Positions 15,327-23,545 of a stretch of DNA of 25,967 bases are shown one piece after another. A program made the translations under genes and the position numbers. The notes under the pieces were generated by a model. It was not told the DNA's origin and searched no databases. It saw nothing but the letters and a program-made list of their open reading frames with translations. Positions within the stretch are counted from its first letter, which is position 1. Each line of letters starts with the position of its first letter. The stretch spans positions 1 to 25,967 of IMG/VR virus record IMGVR_UViG_3300014720_000164, one strand, 5' to 3'. The stretch comes from a virus.

Positions 15327-15872
15327 ATGTCTTGTGATATAACTTCAGGATTTACCCTCGGTTGTCGTGACAACGTGGGTTCAATCAAACAAATCTACAT
15401 CCTATCTGGTTCTGTTACTAACGTCGTTGACGCAAGTGAAGGATTGATTAACGCAATCACTGGTTCAGGTGTTTTCTATACTTTTGAATTATTCCGTGAG
15501 ACTTCAGATTACGCCGAAACCGTGACTGTAGCTCCTGAAAACGGAACAGTAGTTTACGAACAAACCGTAAACGCTGTATTCTTTAAAATGCAGACTTCAC
15601 TTAGAAACCAGATTAAAGTTTTAGCTCAAAACCCAACAATTCGTATGATTGTTGAGACTAACAACTCAGGTAATACTTCACAATACGTTTACGTAGGTGA
15701 GGAATACGGAATGCAGTTGTTAACTTCAGCAGGAGGTACAGGTACATTGTTTGGTGATCGTAACGGCTATACTTTAACTTTCACTGGTAGAGAACCAAAC
15801 CCAGCAGCTTTCATTTCAGCCTCTAACGAGACTCAATTGTTAGCTCGTCTTAGTGGAATTACAATTTCCTAA
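15327..15872 (+). CDS. virion protein, possible tail tube subunit
   Basis: A 181-residue protein starting MSCDITSGFTLGCRDNVGSI. It is beta-rich with one helix (FFKMQTSLRNQIKVLAQNP), and it ends with a motif FGDRNGYTLTFTGREPNPAA. Proteins with this start and the DxNGYxLxxxxxExxPA end are common in Bacteroidota phages as abundant structural proteins. The helix between two sheets and the size suit a tail tube monomer, but the location in the head module leaves a head decoration role open. Codon use is close to the capsid gene, which suggests high expression. It is flanked by hairpins at 15266 and 15892. Confidence 0.6.
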   Translation: MSCDITSGFTLGCRDNVGSIKQIYILSGSVTNVVDASEGLINAITGSGVFYTFELFRETSDYAETVTVAPENGTVVYEQTVNAVFFKMQTSLRNQIKVLAQNPTIRMIVETNNSGNTSQYVYVGEEYGMQLLTSAGGTGTLFGDRNGYTLTFTGREPNPAAFISASNETQLLARLSGITIS

Positions 15873-15891
15873 AAAATAAAAACCGAGAATT

Positions 15892-15919
15892 GGGTTGTGG
15901 ATTGCCACAACCCTTTCTT
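15892..15919 (+). terminator. hairpin terminator (possibly partial)
   Basis: GGGTTGTGG (15892-15900) pairs perfectly with CCACAACCC (15905-15913) around ATTG and is followed by TTTCTT. The T tract is interrupted, so read-through into the portal region is likely and the site may serve to lower portal expression relative to capsid. Confidence 0.6.
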
Positions 15920-15935
15920 GGTATCTATATAGACT

Positions 15936-16373
15936 ATGTTCCAGTTAAATAAATCAGAAGCAGTTAATACTATAGCTTTCTATCCGAATGAATTAACAAC
16001 GGGTAGTGCTATTATTTTAGACTATACTCAGTCTTATAGTAATACAGTTACAGGTAGTTTTACTGCAAGTGTAATATCAGATCCCCAAAATACTCCTTGG
16101 ATTATAGCTCAATTTAGCGGGTCTTCACTCCCAAGTGCTTCTGGTCAGTATGATTTCAATATATTTGAACTTATACCAGCTGGAGCTTTAGTTTGGAACA
16201 CTACAAACACACAATGGCAGTTAACTAATTTCACTTGGAATGCTGCTACTACATTTACTAAAGGTGATCAATTAAGCGTTGATAGAGCTCTTATTTCGGG
16301 CAGTGACGTAACACCTATTAAGGAATATGTATCACCGAACGAAAACGCACGTTACAAAGTTTACCTAGGATAA
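15936..16373 (+). CDS. hypothetical virion protein, 145 aa
   Basis: A 145-residue beta-rich protein (MFQLNKSEAVNTIAFYPNEL, then a Thr/Ser-rich sandwich, GQYDFNIFELIPAGALVW, and NARYKVYLG at the end). The pattern, with a central PxGxYxFxIFE-like strand and a final YKVYL, matches small beta-sandwich proteins often found next to head-tail genes of phages. It lies after a terminator-like hairpin and two bases before the portal ATG. It may be a decoration or connector protein. No enzyme motif is present. Confidence 0.6.
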   Translation: MFQLNKSEAVNTIAFYPNELTTGSAIILDYTQSYSNTVTGSFTASVISDPQNTPWIIAQFSGSSLPSASGQYDFNIFELIPAGALVWNTTNTQWQLTNFTWNAATTFTKGDQLSVDRALISGSDVTPIKEYVSPNENARYKVYLG

Positions 16374-16374
16374 T

Positions 16375-17640
16375 ATGGAAAAACAATTTAAATTTCAAAC
16401 ACTAAATAAGATAGAATCTGATCGTCAGTTTCCTACTGAAAAGTCTATGAAAGGCTTTATTCAGTATGGTCTATATAATGACTTTCCTGAGTATCTTATT
16501 TACTTGTTTAATAACTCAGCTATCAATAACACTGCAATTCACGCAACAGTAGAAGCAGTAGTTGGTGAAGGTTTAGTATGTACTGAATCACATTTGTTAG
16601 ATGAGGCAAATAATGAGGGAGAAAGCTGGAATGATATCTTTAAAAAAACAGCCCTCGATTATAAATTATATGGTGGCTTTGCTTGGGAAGTAATATGGTC
16701 AAAAGACCGTTCTAGAATCGCTGAAATTTACCATATTGATTTCTCTTGGCTACGTGCTAAGGAAAAAAATGAACGTGGTAAAATACCAGGTTATTACATT
16801 AGTGATGAGTGGGCTGAAAAGTACCGCTTTGGAGGTACTGGTGGTTTATACAACCAGGCTGCCTCAACTGGTATAACTCCAGATCTACCATTCTTACCTG
16901 TTTTTAATGCTAAAAGAAAAGAAACAGAACCAAAACAAATTTTTGTTTATAATCCTTATCGTCCAGGTCAGCGTTACTATCCTCTTCCAGATTATGTAGG
17001 AGCATTAAGAGTAATTGACTTAGATTCAGAAGTAGATAATTTCCATATCTCAAATATTAAGAATGGTTTAGCACCATCTTTAGCTATTACTACTTTTACT
17101 AATGCTGATCCTGATCAAAGAAATGAAATTGAAGCAATGCTTCGTTTGCAATATCAAGGATCAGGTAACGCAGGACAATTAATGTATATGGATGTTGATT
17201 CACCTGAGAATGCTCCTGTGATTACTCCTATTAATGGTAACGGATCAGATGATTACTATATCGCGATTAATGATATGGTAAAAGAAAAAATATTAACTGC
17301 CCATAGAATTACCTCACCAGAGATTTTTGGTATTATGACTCCAGGTAAATTAGGAGGTAAAGATGAGGTAACAGATGCTTACCTATTATTCATCAACACA
17401 GTAATTCGCCCTTATCAACAAACCCTACTGGCTGAAATTGAGAATTTCTTACATTTAATGTTCCCAACAGCAGGTGAATTTTCAGTAGGTGTACAGCAAT
17501 TAAGATTATTTAACGATGGCGAGACTGAAGTAGATGTTGTAACTTCAGTAGAATCAGAAGCAGGTGAAGATAGAGTATTAGAAGCTGAAATTGAAGCAAC
17601 TGATCAACAATTAGAAAACGACGAATTAGCAATCCTATGA
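16375..17640 (+). CDS. portal protein
   Basis: A 421-residue protein. The dodecameric portal forms the DNA entry vertex and docks the terminase. Typical traits are an N-terminal segment ending in YPEYLI-like text (LYNDFPEYLIYLFNNSAINN), helix pairs with HATVEAVVGEGL, a core strand AEIYHIDFSWLRA, a long helix (DLDSEVDNFHISNIKNGL), the MTPGKLGGKDEVTDAYLLF region where the clip and wing follow, and an acidic C-terminus (EAEIEATDQQLENDELAIL). Position after capsid and before the connector fits. Usually the portal precedes protease and capsid; here it follows them. It overlaps the next gene by ATGA. Confidence 0.85.
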   Translation: MEKQFKFQTLNKIESDRQFPTEKSMKGFIQYGLYNDFPEYLIYLFNNSAINNTAIHATVEAVVGEGLVCTESHLLDEANNEGESWNDIFKKTALDYKLYGGFAWEVIWSKDRSRIAEIYHIDFSWLRAKEKNERGKIPGYYISDEWAEKYRFGGTGGLYNQAASTGITPDLPFLPVFNAKRKETEPKQIFVYNPYRPGQRYYPLPDYVGALRVIDLDSEVDNFHISNIKNGLAPSLAITTFTNADPDQRNEIEAMLRLQYQGSGNAGQLMYMDVDSPENAPVITPINGNGSDDYYIAINDMVKEKILTAHRITSPEIFGIMTPGKLGGKDEVTDAYLLFINTVIRPYQQTLLAEIENFLHLMFPTAGEFSVGVQQLRLFNDGETEVDVVTSVESEAGEDRVLEAEIEATDQQLENDELAIL

Positions 17641-18269
17641 CAACTACATTAATAATTTCAGAAGAAAAGTTGCGTGAATTCACCGACATCAATGACAACC
17701 TAGATTTTAAGTTGTTAATGAATGCTGTTCGTGAAGCTCAAGACATTTATCTACAACGCCTTACTGGTACTTCCCTTTATGAGTATATATTAGCTGAAAT
17801 TGATGCTAATACTTTAAGTGGCAATTACCAAACTTTGGTTGATGATTTTATTCAACCATTCTTGATTTACGCTTCTTATTGGGAAGCATTAGACGCAATC
17901 TACACTCGCCCAAGAAATAATGGCCTATTACAGCCAACAGGGGGTGAAAATAGTGAAAAAGCAGACGGTACTTGGTACAATAGAAAACGTGAAGCTGTAA
18001 ATAATAAAATGCAATATTACAGTGAGCGTTTAACTAACTACTTGATTCAAAATGAATCACAGTTTCCACAATTGAATGATAACGGACCATTCTGGAAACA
18101 ATATCCAGACTATGGATCAGGCTATAAATCACCAGTTGTATTTAACAGAACTACAAGATCATACCACTTAGGAGGAGCATTAAATGCTGGATTACGTTTA
18201 GCAGATTCTCGTTATCCATTTATGCCTTATGGTAGTGATGTTTTTTATCCAGGACCTAGACCTTGCTAA
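17637..18269 (+). CDS. head-tail connector/adaptor protein
   Basis: A 210-residue protein starting MTTTLIISEEKLREFTDINDN. Its N-terminal 90 residues are helical (LLMNAVREAQDIYLQRLTGT, then SLYEYILAEI), matching the head-completion adaptor type that forms the ring below the portal. The middle has an aromatic helix (IYASYWEALDAIY), and the C-terminal 60 residues are Pro and aromatic rich. Coupling to the portal gene by ATGA supports the role. The stop at 18267-18269 is ten bases before the fibre gene. Confidence 0.75.
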   Translation: MTTTLIISEEKLREFTDINDNLDFKLLMNAVREAQDIYLQRLTGTSLYEYILAEIDANTLSGNYQTLVDDFIQPFLIYASYWEALDAIYTRPRNNGLLQPTGGENSEKADGTWYNRKREAVNNKMQYYSERLTNYLIQNESQFPQLNDNGPFWKQYPDYGSGYKSPVVFNRTTRSYHLGGALNAGLRLADSRYPFMPYGSDVFYPGPRPC

Positions 18270-18279
18270 TTAAAATAAT

Positions 18280-21114
18280 ATGGGACAAAATTTAACAGGA
18301 CAAACAATTGCCTCAACGTATGAGGATCTAGTACAAATCTCAGGTAGCATTTTAACTGATGGTACTGGTTCAAACATTACCAATTTAACAGTCACTTCCT
18401 CATTTGCTACTACAGCATCATATGCTTTAAATGCTGGTGTAACAGTTAATACAGGATCATTAATGGTCACTGGTAGTGCTACAAATAACGTATTAACCTT
18501 TACTAAAGGTGATGGTAGTACATTTAATTTAACAGTTGATACAGGTTCAGCTGTAACAGTTAATACAAGTAGCTTGTTAGTAACCGCGTCTATAAGCGAT
18601 GCTACTATCACATTCACTAAAGGCGACGCATCCACATTTGGTATTACAGTTAACAACGTAGTAAACGCGAATTCTGCAAGTGTAGCAACTAGTGCTTCAT
18701 ATGCCCTAACTGCTTCTTACGCTGAGAATGTAACACCAATTAACACTGGTTCATTCTATGTTAGCTCATCTGTAAACAATGCTACTGTTACCTTTACACA
18801 AGGTGATGGTACAACAGAAGCAGTCACAGTTAACAACGTAGTAAACGCGACTTCAGCTTCATTTGCTACTACAGCTTCTTATGCATTACAAGCATTAAGT
18901 GCTTCATACGCACCTTCATCACCTGCTTTTCCATACACAGGTTCAGCAATAATTTCAGGTTCATTAATAGTAACTGGTTCTATTAATGTAACTGGAAGTG
19001 ATATAACAATAGCGCAAGGGAGTAATTTAGTGACCCATCACGTTAAAGCATTAGCTGTTAATGGTGTTGAAATATTAAATAATGCTGGGGGTGTTGTTAG
19101 TCTATCAGGTGCTGGTGGAGGTACAGGTACTACATTTTATGGACAAATAAATGCTACTGCAATATCTGCTTCTAGCTTTATAAGCTCATCTCAATTTGTA
19201 GGTAACTTAAATGGTACTGCTTCACACGCAGTGAATGCAGACACAGCCTCATTAGCTCAAAATATTGTACCTGGTTTATCTCCAACATTTACAAATGTTA
19301 CAGTAACAAATGATCTAACAGTTAACGGAACTGCCTCAATTGCAGTACTTAATTATGTTACAGGCTCAGCAACTTATATTGGTGATTCATTTGTAGTAGT
19401 GAACACAGATTTACCTGCTCAACGATATGCAGGTTTAGCAGTATTTGATTCTGGTTCTTCACCTCAATTCTCAGCATCTTTAGAATGGGATGGTGAGGAT
19501 GATATATGGTTACTTAAGGAAGAAACCGGTAATACTTCAGTTATATTAACTGGTCCTACAGGAAGTAAAGGAGCGGAAATATTCCCAACTCAAAATAAAT
19601 TACAAAAAGGATTAGGTTATAACTACTTAGGTGATTCTTCAATCACTGATAATGGTACTACAGTATCTATTAATTCAAATACTGAAATAACAGGATCATT
19701 AAAAGTAACAGGTGGTGTGACCGCTAGTTTAGAGGGTACCGCTTCATTTGCTACTTCAGCCACTTCAGCTTCATATGCTTTAACCGCTTCATTTGCTCAA
19801 AATGTAACCCCAATTAACACAGGTTCATTCTATGTTAGCTCATCTATAACTAACGCCACTATTACCTTTAATCAGGGTGACGGTACAACAGAAGCAGTCA
19901 CAGTTAATAACGTAGTAAACGCGACTTCAGCATCATTTGCTATAACAGCATCACACGCTCTTAATGCTACTCCTTCAGGTTTTGTATCTGGTTCTTCACC
20001 TAACTCAATGAAGAATGCTAATTTCTTAGTTACTACTCCAGCTACTGCTTCAGGTACTGGTTCAATTGCAATTGGTAATAATGCAAGATCATTTGCTGAT
20101 TTTTCAGTAATGATTGGTGATAGTACTCAGAACTATGATTCAGCTAGACCAAACTCAATAGCTATTGGTAGAAATGCTAGTACTGCTCAAAATACAATTG
20201 CTATAGGTTGGGGAGCTACTGCTTTATCTGATAGTACAGTAGCTATTGGTAGAGACACAAGTGCTAATGCCGATTTTAGTGTGGCAATTGGTCAAAATGC
20301 TAATGCTAATGATGGTGGTCTTTCAACTAAAAGACAAGTTGCTATTGGATTTGATGCTAAAACAAGACACGAAGGTGAAATAAACGTTGGTAGAAGATTC
20401 TTCTTTAACTCAGGTAGTAGTGGTGAAATTGAATTAAGAGCTAATTCTAGAGTATCAGGTAGTCTAAATGCTAGTGGAAATATAGCAACTACAGGATCCT
20501 ACTTAAGAGTATCTGGTTCATTTAGTGGTTCAGCAATTGATAATATTACTGATGTTTACACTACAACACCAGCAATTGAACACGTAGTTAGTTTAACTCA
20601 AGCAGAATACAATGCTGTAAGTGCTTCAGCAAATGGTGATACACTTTATTATATTACAGATGCCCCATCATTTGTAACAAGTGCTTCATTTGCAGCTACA
20701 GCTTCATATGTTTTAAATGCAGTAAGTGCTTCATTTGCTACTACAGCTTCATTCTATAGTTTAGCTAATGTTGATCAAGATGTAGTGATTACAGGATCAG
20801 TTAGAGGAAATGTAGGTGCGTTAAGTATTTCAAGTAATACTGCTTCAATGGACTTAAGTACAGGTAATTTCTTTACATTGACCTTAGTTTCAGGAAGTAA
20901 TACTTACATTAATCCTTCAAATATAGCGGCTGGTCAAACTATTAATTTATTAGTTAGTACAACTGGATCTGGTACAGTATCATTCCCATCTTCAGTTAAA
21001 CAAGTATCAGGTTCATCTTATGTACCTACAACTACAACTTCAAAAGATATTATAACATTTATCTCATTTGATAATACTAGCTTATACTTAAGTAACGTTA
21101 AAAACCTAGTTTAA
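18280..21114 (+). CDS. repeat-rich tail fibre / adhesin-like protein
   Basis: A 944-residue fibre. The N-terminus (MGQNLTGQTIASTYEDLVQI) looks like an anchor. Residues about 50-230 and 490-570 hold shaft units with the pattern NTGSFYVSSS, NATVTFTQGDGT and VTVNNVV, at least four copies, separated by ATSASYALTASY stretches that recur many times. Residues about 590-700 form YadA-like head repeats (IAIGNNARSF, IAIGRNASTAQ, VAIGRDTSANA, VAIGQNANAN). The last 120 residues (MDLSTGNFFTLTLVSGSNTY, INLLVSTTGSGTVSFPSSVK) form a tip domain found in many phage fibres. A trimeric beta-roll fibre is expected, acting in adsorption. The long minus-strand frame near its start is a shadow. Confidence 0.8.
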   Translation: MGQNLTGQTIASTYEDLVQISGSILTDGTGSNITNLTVTSSFATTASYALNAGVTVNTGSLMVTGSATNNVLTFTKGDGSTFNLTVDTGSAVTVNTSSLLVTASISDATITFTKGDASTFGITVNNVVNANSASVATSASYALTASYAENVTPINTGSFYVSSSVNNATVTFTQGDGTTEAVTVNNVVNATSASFATTASYALQALSASYAPSSPAFPYTGSAIISGSLIVTGSINVTGSDITIAQGSNLVTHHVKALAVNGVEILNNAGGVVSLSGAGGGTGTTFYGQINATAISASSFISSSQFVGNLNGTASHAVNADTASLAQNIVPGLSPTFTNVTVTNDLTVNGTASIAVLNYVTGSATYIGDSFVVVNTDLPAQRYAGLAVFDSGSSPQFSASLEWDGEDDIWLLKEETGNTSVILTGPTGSKGAEIFPTQNKLQKGLGYNYLGDSSITDNGTTVSINSNTEITGSLKVTGGVTASLEGTASFATSATSASYALTASFAQNVTPINTGSFYVSSSITNATITFNQGDGTTEAVTVNNVVNATSASFAITASHALNATPSGFVSGSSPNSMKNANFLVTTPATASGTGSIAIGNNARSFADFSVMIGDSTQNYDSARPNSIAIGRNASTAQNTIAIGWGATALSDSTVAIGRDTSANADFSVAIGQNANANDGGLSTKRQVAIGFDAKTRHEGEINVGRRFFFNSGSSGEIELRANSRVSGSLNASGNIATTGSYLRVSGSFSGSAIDNITDVYTTTPAIEHVVSLTQAEYNAVSASANGDTLYYITDAPSFVTSASFAATASYVLNAVSASFATTASFYSLANVDQDVVITGSVRGNVGALSISSNTASMDLSTGNFFTLTLVSGSNTYINPSNIAAGQTINLLVSTTGSGTVSFPSSVKQVSGSSYVPTTTTSKDIITFISFDNTSLYLSNVKNLV
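18731..18867 (+). repeat. fibre shaft repeat, copy A
   Basis: This 137-base stretch and 19805-19941 are the same length and nearly identical in sequence, with mostly silent differences. The copies encode NTGSFYVSSS through NNVVNATSASFA. They are direct repeats 1074 bases apart. Confidence 0.8.
19805..19941 (+). repeat. fibre shaft repeat, copy B
   Basis: Second copy of the 137-base repeat that starts at 18731. Recombination between the two would remove or duplicate 1074 bases, which is 358 codons, and keep the frame. Confidence 0.8.
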
Positions 21115-21977
21115 TGTCATTTTATACACCATTTGCTTTTGTAAAACAAGCAGCAGCAGTAGGTCCTTATGTCCCTCAAAATGCTGAGGTAGAAGATTGG
21201 GTTATTGCTACAGGAATTGCAACAGATACATTAATTGAAGCTGTTGATGATTTTGTGACAGGATGTAAAGATGATGGTATTTGGACTAAATTCAAAGCAG
21301 TTTATCCTTTTGTAACTGATTCTACAGACACAGCCACTATTAAAGATCAATTTAAGTATAACTTAGTAGATACAACTACATTTACTTTATCTTATACTGG
21401 TAGTAGTACTGTAGGATATGGTGGTTATACAAATGGTGGGGCTGGATCTATGATTGGAACAGGATTTGTTCCTACTACTCATTTAGCTAGTGTAAATAGT
21501 ATTCATATGTCTATATACACAACCTCAGGTAACCCAGGAACAGATGTTATTGACTTAGGTGGTGGTGTAGATGACTACTCTTATATAGTCTGTGGTAGAG
21601 ACTCAGGTGGTAATACTAATCAAGCTTTAACAGCTATAGTAGCTGGTCAATTTGCTGGAGCTACTGGGCAAACTATTTTTACAGGATTATTTGTAGGAAC
21701 TTATGCTAATCCAACTATTGAAAGTTACAACACTAGATTATGGAGAAGAGGTAGTATAGTTCAAAATGATACAGGTACAGGTGGTCCAGCTAATGGACAA
21801 ATGGGTATAGGTACTTTTTACTATGGTAGTATTATTAATCCAACATCTAAACAGTATCAATTTGTAAGTTTTGGTAGTCATATGGATTCTACTGATGTAT
21901 CTAACTTTACTACCAGAGTAGATGATTTACAAACCGCAGTAGACGCAATTTACTCAACATCAAGAGCAGTAGCATAA
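21114..21977 (+). CDS. putative tail appendage/adhesion protein, 287 aa
   Basis: A 287-residue protein with an N-terminal helical part (AEVEDWVIATGIATDTLIEA, then AVDDFVTGCKDDGIWTKFKA followed by VYPFVTD) and a beta-rich C-terminal part with Gly-rich strands (TVGYGGYTNGGAGSMIGTGF). The combination of an AIxxFVxxLKxxGIWxKxxxxYPF segment and a concanavalin-like sheet domain is common in proteins beside phage fibre genes. It probably binds a surface glycan or decorates the fibre. Its ATG overlaps the fibre stop (TAATG) and its own stop overlaps the next ATG the same way. Confidence 0.6.
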   Translation: MSFYTPFAFVKQAAAVGPYVPQNAEVEDWVIATGIATDTLIEAVDDFVTGCKDDGIWTKFKAVYPFVTDSTDTATIKDQFKYNLVDTTTFTLSYTGSSTVGYGGYTNGGAGSMIGTGFVPTTHLASVNSIHMSIYTTSGNPGTDVIDLGGGVDDYSYIVCGRDSGGNTNQALTAIVAGQFAGATGQTIFTGLFVGTYANPTIESYNTRLWRRGSIVQNDTGTGGPANGQMGIGTFYYGSIINPTSKQYQFVSFGSHMDSTDVSNFTTRVDDLQTAVDAIYSTSRAVA

Positions 21978-22738
21978 TGGGACAAACATACTTAGGAAAT
22001 ACAGCATTAAACCAAGTTTGGTTAGGTAATACCCAAATCAATACAGGCACTGTAGCTTATTCAGTTCCAACTTCAAGCCTATATGCCAGATATGATGCTT
22101 CAAATAATGCATCATATCCTGGTACAGGTACAACTTGGTATGATTTATCAGGTAATGGTAATAACTTAAGTTATCAAGTAGGAGATTCAATTACTTATAG
22201 CTCAGCTTTTGGAGGTATATTCAATTGGAGTGGTGGAGGAACATTTTATCGTGCAGCTGGTTCAACATTTAATAGTGGTAGTCAACTATCTATGATGGTT
22301 TGGTATAGAGATTATGCTCTTACAGCTCAAACACAAAATGTGTTAATGCTTTTTAGCAATGGAACAGCTAATTTAGAAACTCGAAGAGATATCAGTAGTA
22401 CATTTTATGGTCCTTATGGTTATGTTTATTATAATGGTATAGGAATAATTGATTTTGACCAAACAAATCGTACTTCAGCTTCATATTTAAATAAATGGCA
22501 TTTTTTAGCTATAGTATCATCAACTACATCAACTAGAATGTTTTTTGATGGTGAATATTTTTACTCACCTTTTTCAGGTTCTTCTTTAAATATGGCTACC
22601 ACAACTCCTGAATTAGCTATTCTAGATACTAGTAATTTTTCAGGATCAGTAGGTGAAGCTGCTTTTTATAATAGAACATTATCTAATAGTGAAGTGTACA
22701 ATTATTATAATGCCACAGCTTATAGATACCAAGTATAA
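21977..22738 (+). CDS. LamG/concanavalin-like tail adhesion protein
   Basis: A 253-residue protein with a short N-terminal anchor (MGQTYLGNTALNQVWLGNTQ) of the repeated LGNTxxxxVWLGNT kind. A LamG-like domain follows (about residues 30-250): SLYARYDASNNASYPGTGTT, WYDLSGNGNNLSY, a central MMVWYRDYALTAQTQNVLML and a closing FSGSVGEAAFYNRTLSNSEV. These are the conserved strands of phage and bacterial LamG modules, which bind carbohydrates. It is the last gene before the tandem terminators, a usual place for variable receptor-binding proteins. Carbohydrate target unknown. Confidence 0.75.
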   Translation: MGQTYLGNTALNQVWLGNTQINTGTVAYSVPTSSLYARYDASNNASYPGTGTTWYDLSGNGNNLSYQVGDSITYSSAFGGIFNWSGGGTFYRAAGSTFNSGSQLSMMVWYRDYALTAQTQNVLMLFSNGTANLETRRDISSTFYGPYGYVYYNGIGIIDFDQTNRTSASYLNKWHFLAIVSSTTSTRMFFDGEYFYSPFSGSSLNMATTTPELAILDTSNFSGSVGEAAFYNRTLSNSEVYNYYNATAYRYQV

Positions 22739-22742
22739 TAAA

Positions 22743-22765
22743 CTAGCGTAAGCTAGCTATTTTTT
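22743..22765 (+). terminator. intrinsic terminator 1 of the late operon
   Basis: CTAGC (22743-22747) pairs with GCTAG (22752-22756) around GTAA, followed by CTATTTTTT. It begins four bases after the last late gene. Confidence 0.75.
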
Positions 22766-22790
22766 CTCTATTAACTGGGATTGTCTAAGG

Positions 22791-22817
22791 AGAGGTACCA
22801 ATAGGTGCCTCTTTTTT
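22791..22817 (+). terminator. intrinsic terminator 2 of the late operon
   Basis: AGAGGTACC (22791-22799) pairs with GGTGCCTCT (22804-22812), with one T-G pair, around AATA. The T run reaches 22817. Together with the first hairpin it should stop nearly all late transcription before the HNH promoter. Confidence 0.85.
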
Positions 22818-22825
22818 ATTCAAAT

Positions 22826-22858
22826 TTGTTACTTTAATGCTTTTGACATATATTTATA
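22826..22858 (+). promoter_or_regulatory. putative promoter of the HNH gene
   Basis: TTG (22826-22828), CTTTAA (22832-22837), 11 bases, TATATTTATA (22849-22858). The first 12 bases, TTGTTACTTTAA, are identical to those of the promoter at 23546. A leader of about 20 bases would precede the ATG at 22884. Confidence 0.65.
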
Positions 22859-22883
22859 AATAGCACTAAAATATAAATGTCAT

Positions 22884-23543
22884 ATGCCTAAAAAATTATA
22901 CCCCCAATTACAAGGTCTAAAAGGAAAAGAATACGCTAAAGCCTATAATAGACTAACTAGAGAAATACAAGAATGGAGATCTAAAGAATTACATAATGCT
23001 CTACCTTCAGATGCGCGTTTAATTCCGGATTATCCTACTTATTACGCAACTCCAAATGGAGAAATATGGCGTGATACGACTTTAGAACCTACCGCTATTA
23101 AACACGGGAAAAATCGAGTTGTAAAAATTAAAGATAGATACAACCCATCTTGTGGATATCATCAGGTACAACTATATCAAAATGGTAAACGTAAATTATG
23201 TTATGTCCATCGTTTAGTTCTTCTAGCATTTAAAGGTTATCCAGATCAACCTGGAATGGAATGTCATCACATTGATATAAATACTTCAAATAATTGTATT
23301 AGTAATTTAGAATGGGTGACAAGATTAGAAAATATGAGATATGTTTCCTATGAAAGACGATCAGTTAGTAAAAAGAAATATGGTACTGGTAGAAAATTCT
23401 CAGATAGTAAATGGGGATCATTTAGAAAACAAATTACTGATTTAGTTGATGCTGGACTAGGTAATAAAGCCATCAGTGAGAAATTAGGTGTTCCTGTTTC
23501 AACTGTTCAGTTTCATAAAAAAATGTACAAAAGATATTCTTAA
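22884..23543 (+). CDS. HNH endonuclease with NUMOD4-like and HTH parts
   Basis: A 219-residue protein of the free-standing homing endonuclease type. Residues about 45-100 resemble NUMOD4 (DYPTYYATPNGEIWRDT, then GYHQVQLYQNGKRKLCYVHR). The HNH core follows with VHRLVLLAFKGYP, the ECHHIDINTSNN motif carrying the catalytic His pair, and CISNLEWVTRLENM. The C-terminal 50 residues form a helix-turn-helix (ITDLVDAGLGNKAISEKLGV followed by STVQFHKK), likely for DNA recognition. It has its own promoter-like site after the late terminators and is followed by a second copy of that promoter. It could act as a mobile element that excludes related phage alleles. No intron ends were found around it. Confidence 0.85.
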   Translation: MPKKLYPQLQGLKGKEYAKAYNRLTREIQEWRSKELHNALPSDARLIPDYPTYYATPNGEIWRDTTLEPTAIKHGKNRVVKIKDRYNPSCGYHQVQLYQNGKRKLCYVHRLVLLAFKGYPDQPGMECHHIDINTSNNCISNLEWVTRLENMRYVSYERRSVSKKKYGTGRKFSDSKWGSFRKQITDLVDAGLGNKAISEKLGVPVSTVQFHKKMYKRYS

Positions 23544-23545
23544 GC

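Noticed and set aside
18270-18656. A 128-codon minus-strand frame at the fibre start
   Set aside because: It is a by-product of the repetitive Thr/Ser/Val-rich fibre codons on the other strand.
18280-22738. Diversity-generating retroelement acting on the fibre or LamG genes
   Set aside because: No reverse transcriptase gene and no template repeat with adenine-specific changes were found. The repeat pair at 18731 and 19805 differs mainly at silent sites.
22855-22862. TATAAATA, the T4 late promoter box
   Set aside because: This exact plus-strand box is seen only here, created by the overlap of TATATTTATA with AATA. The wider motif shared by four sites explains it better.
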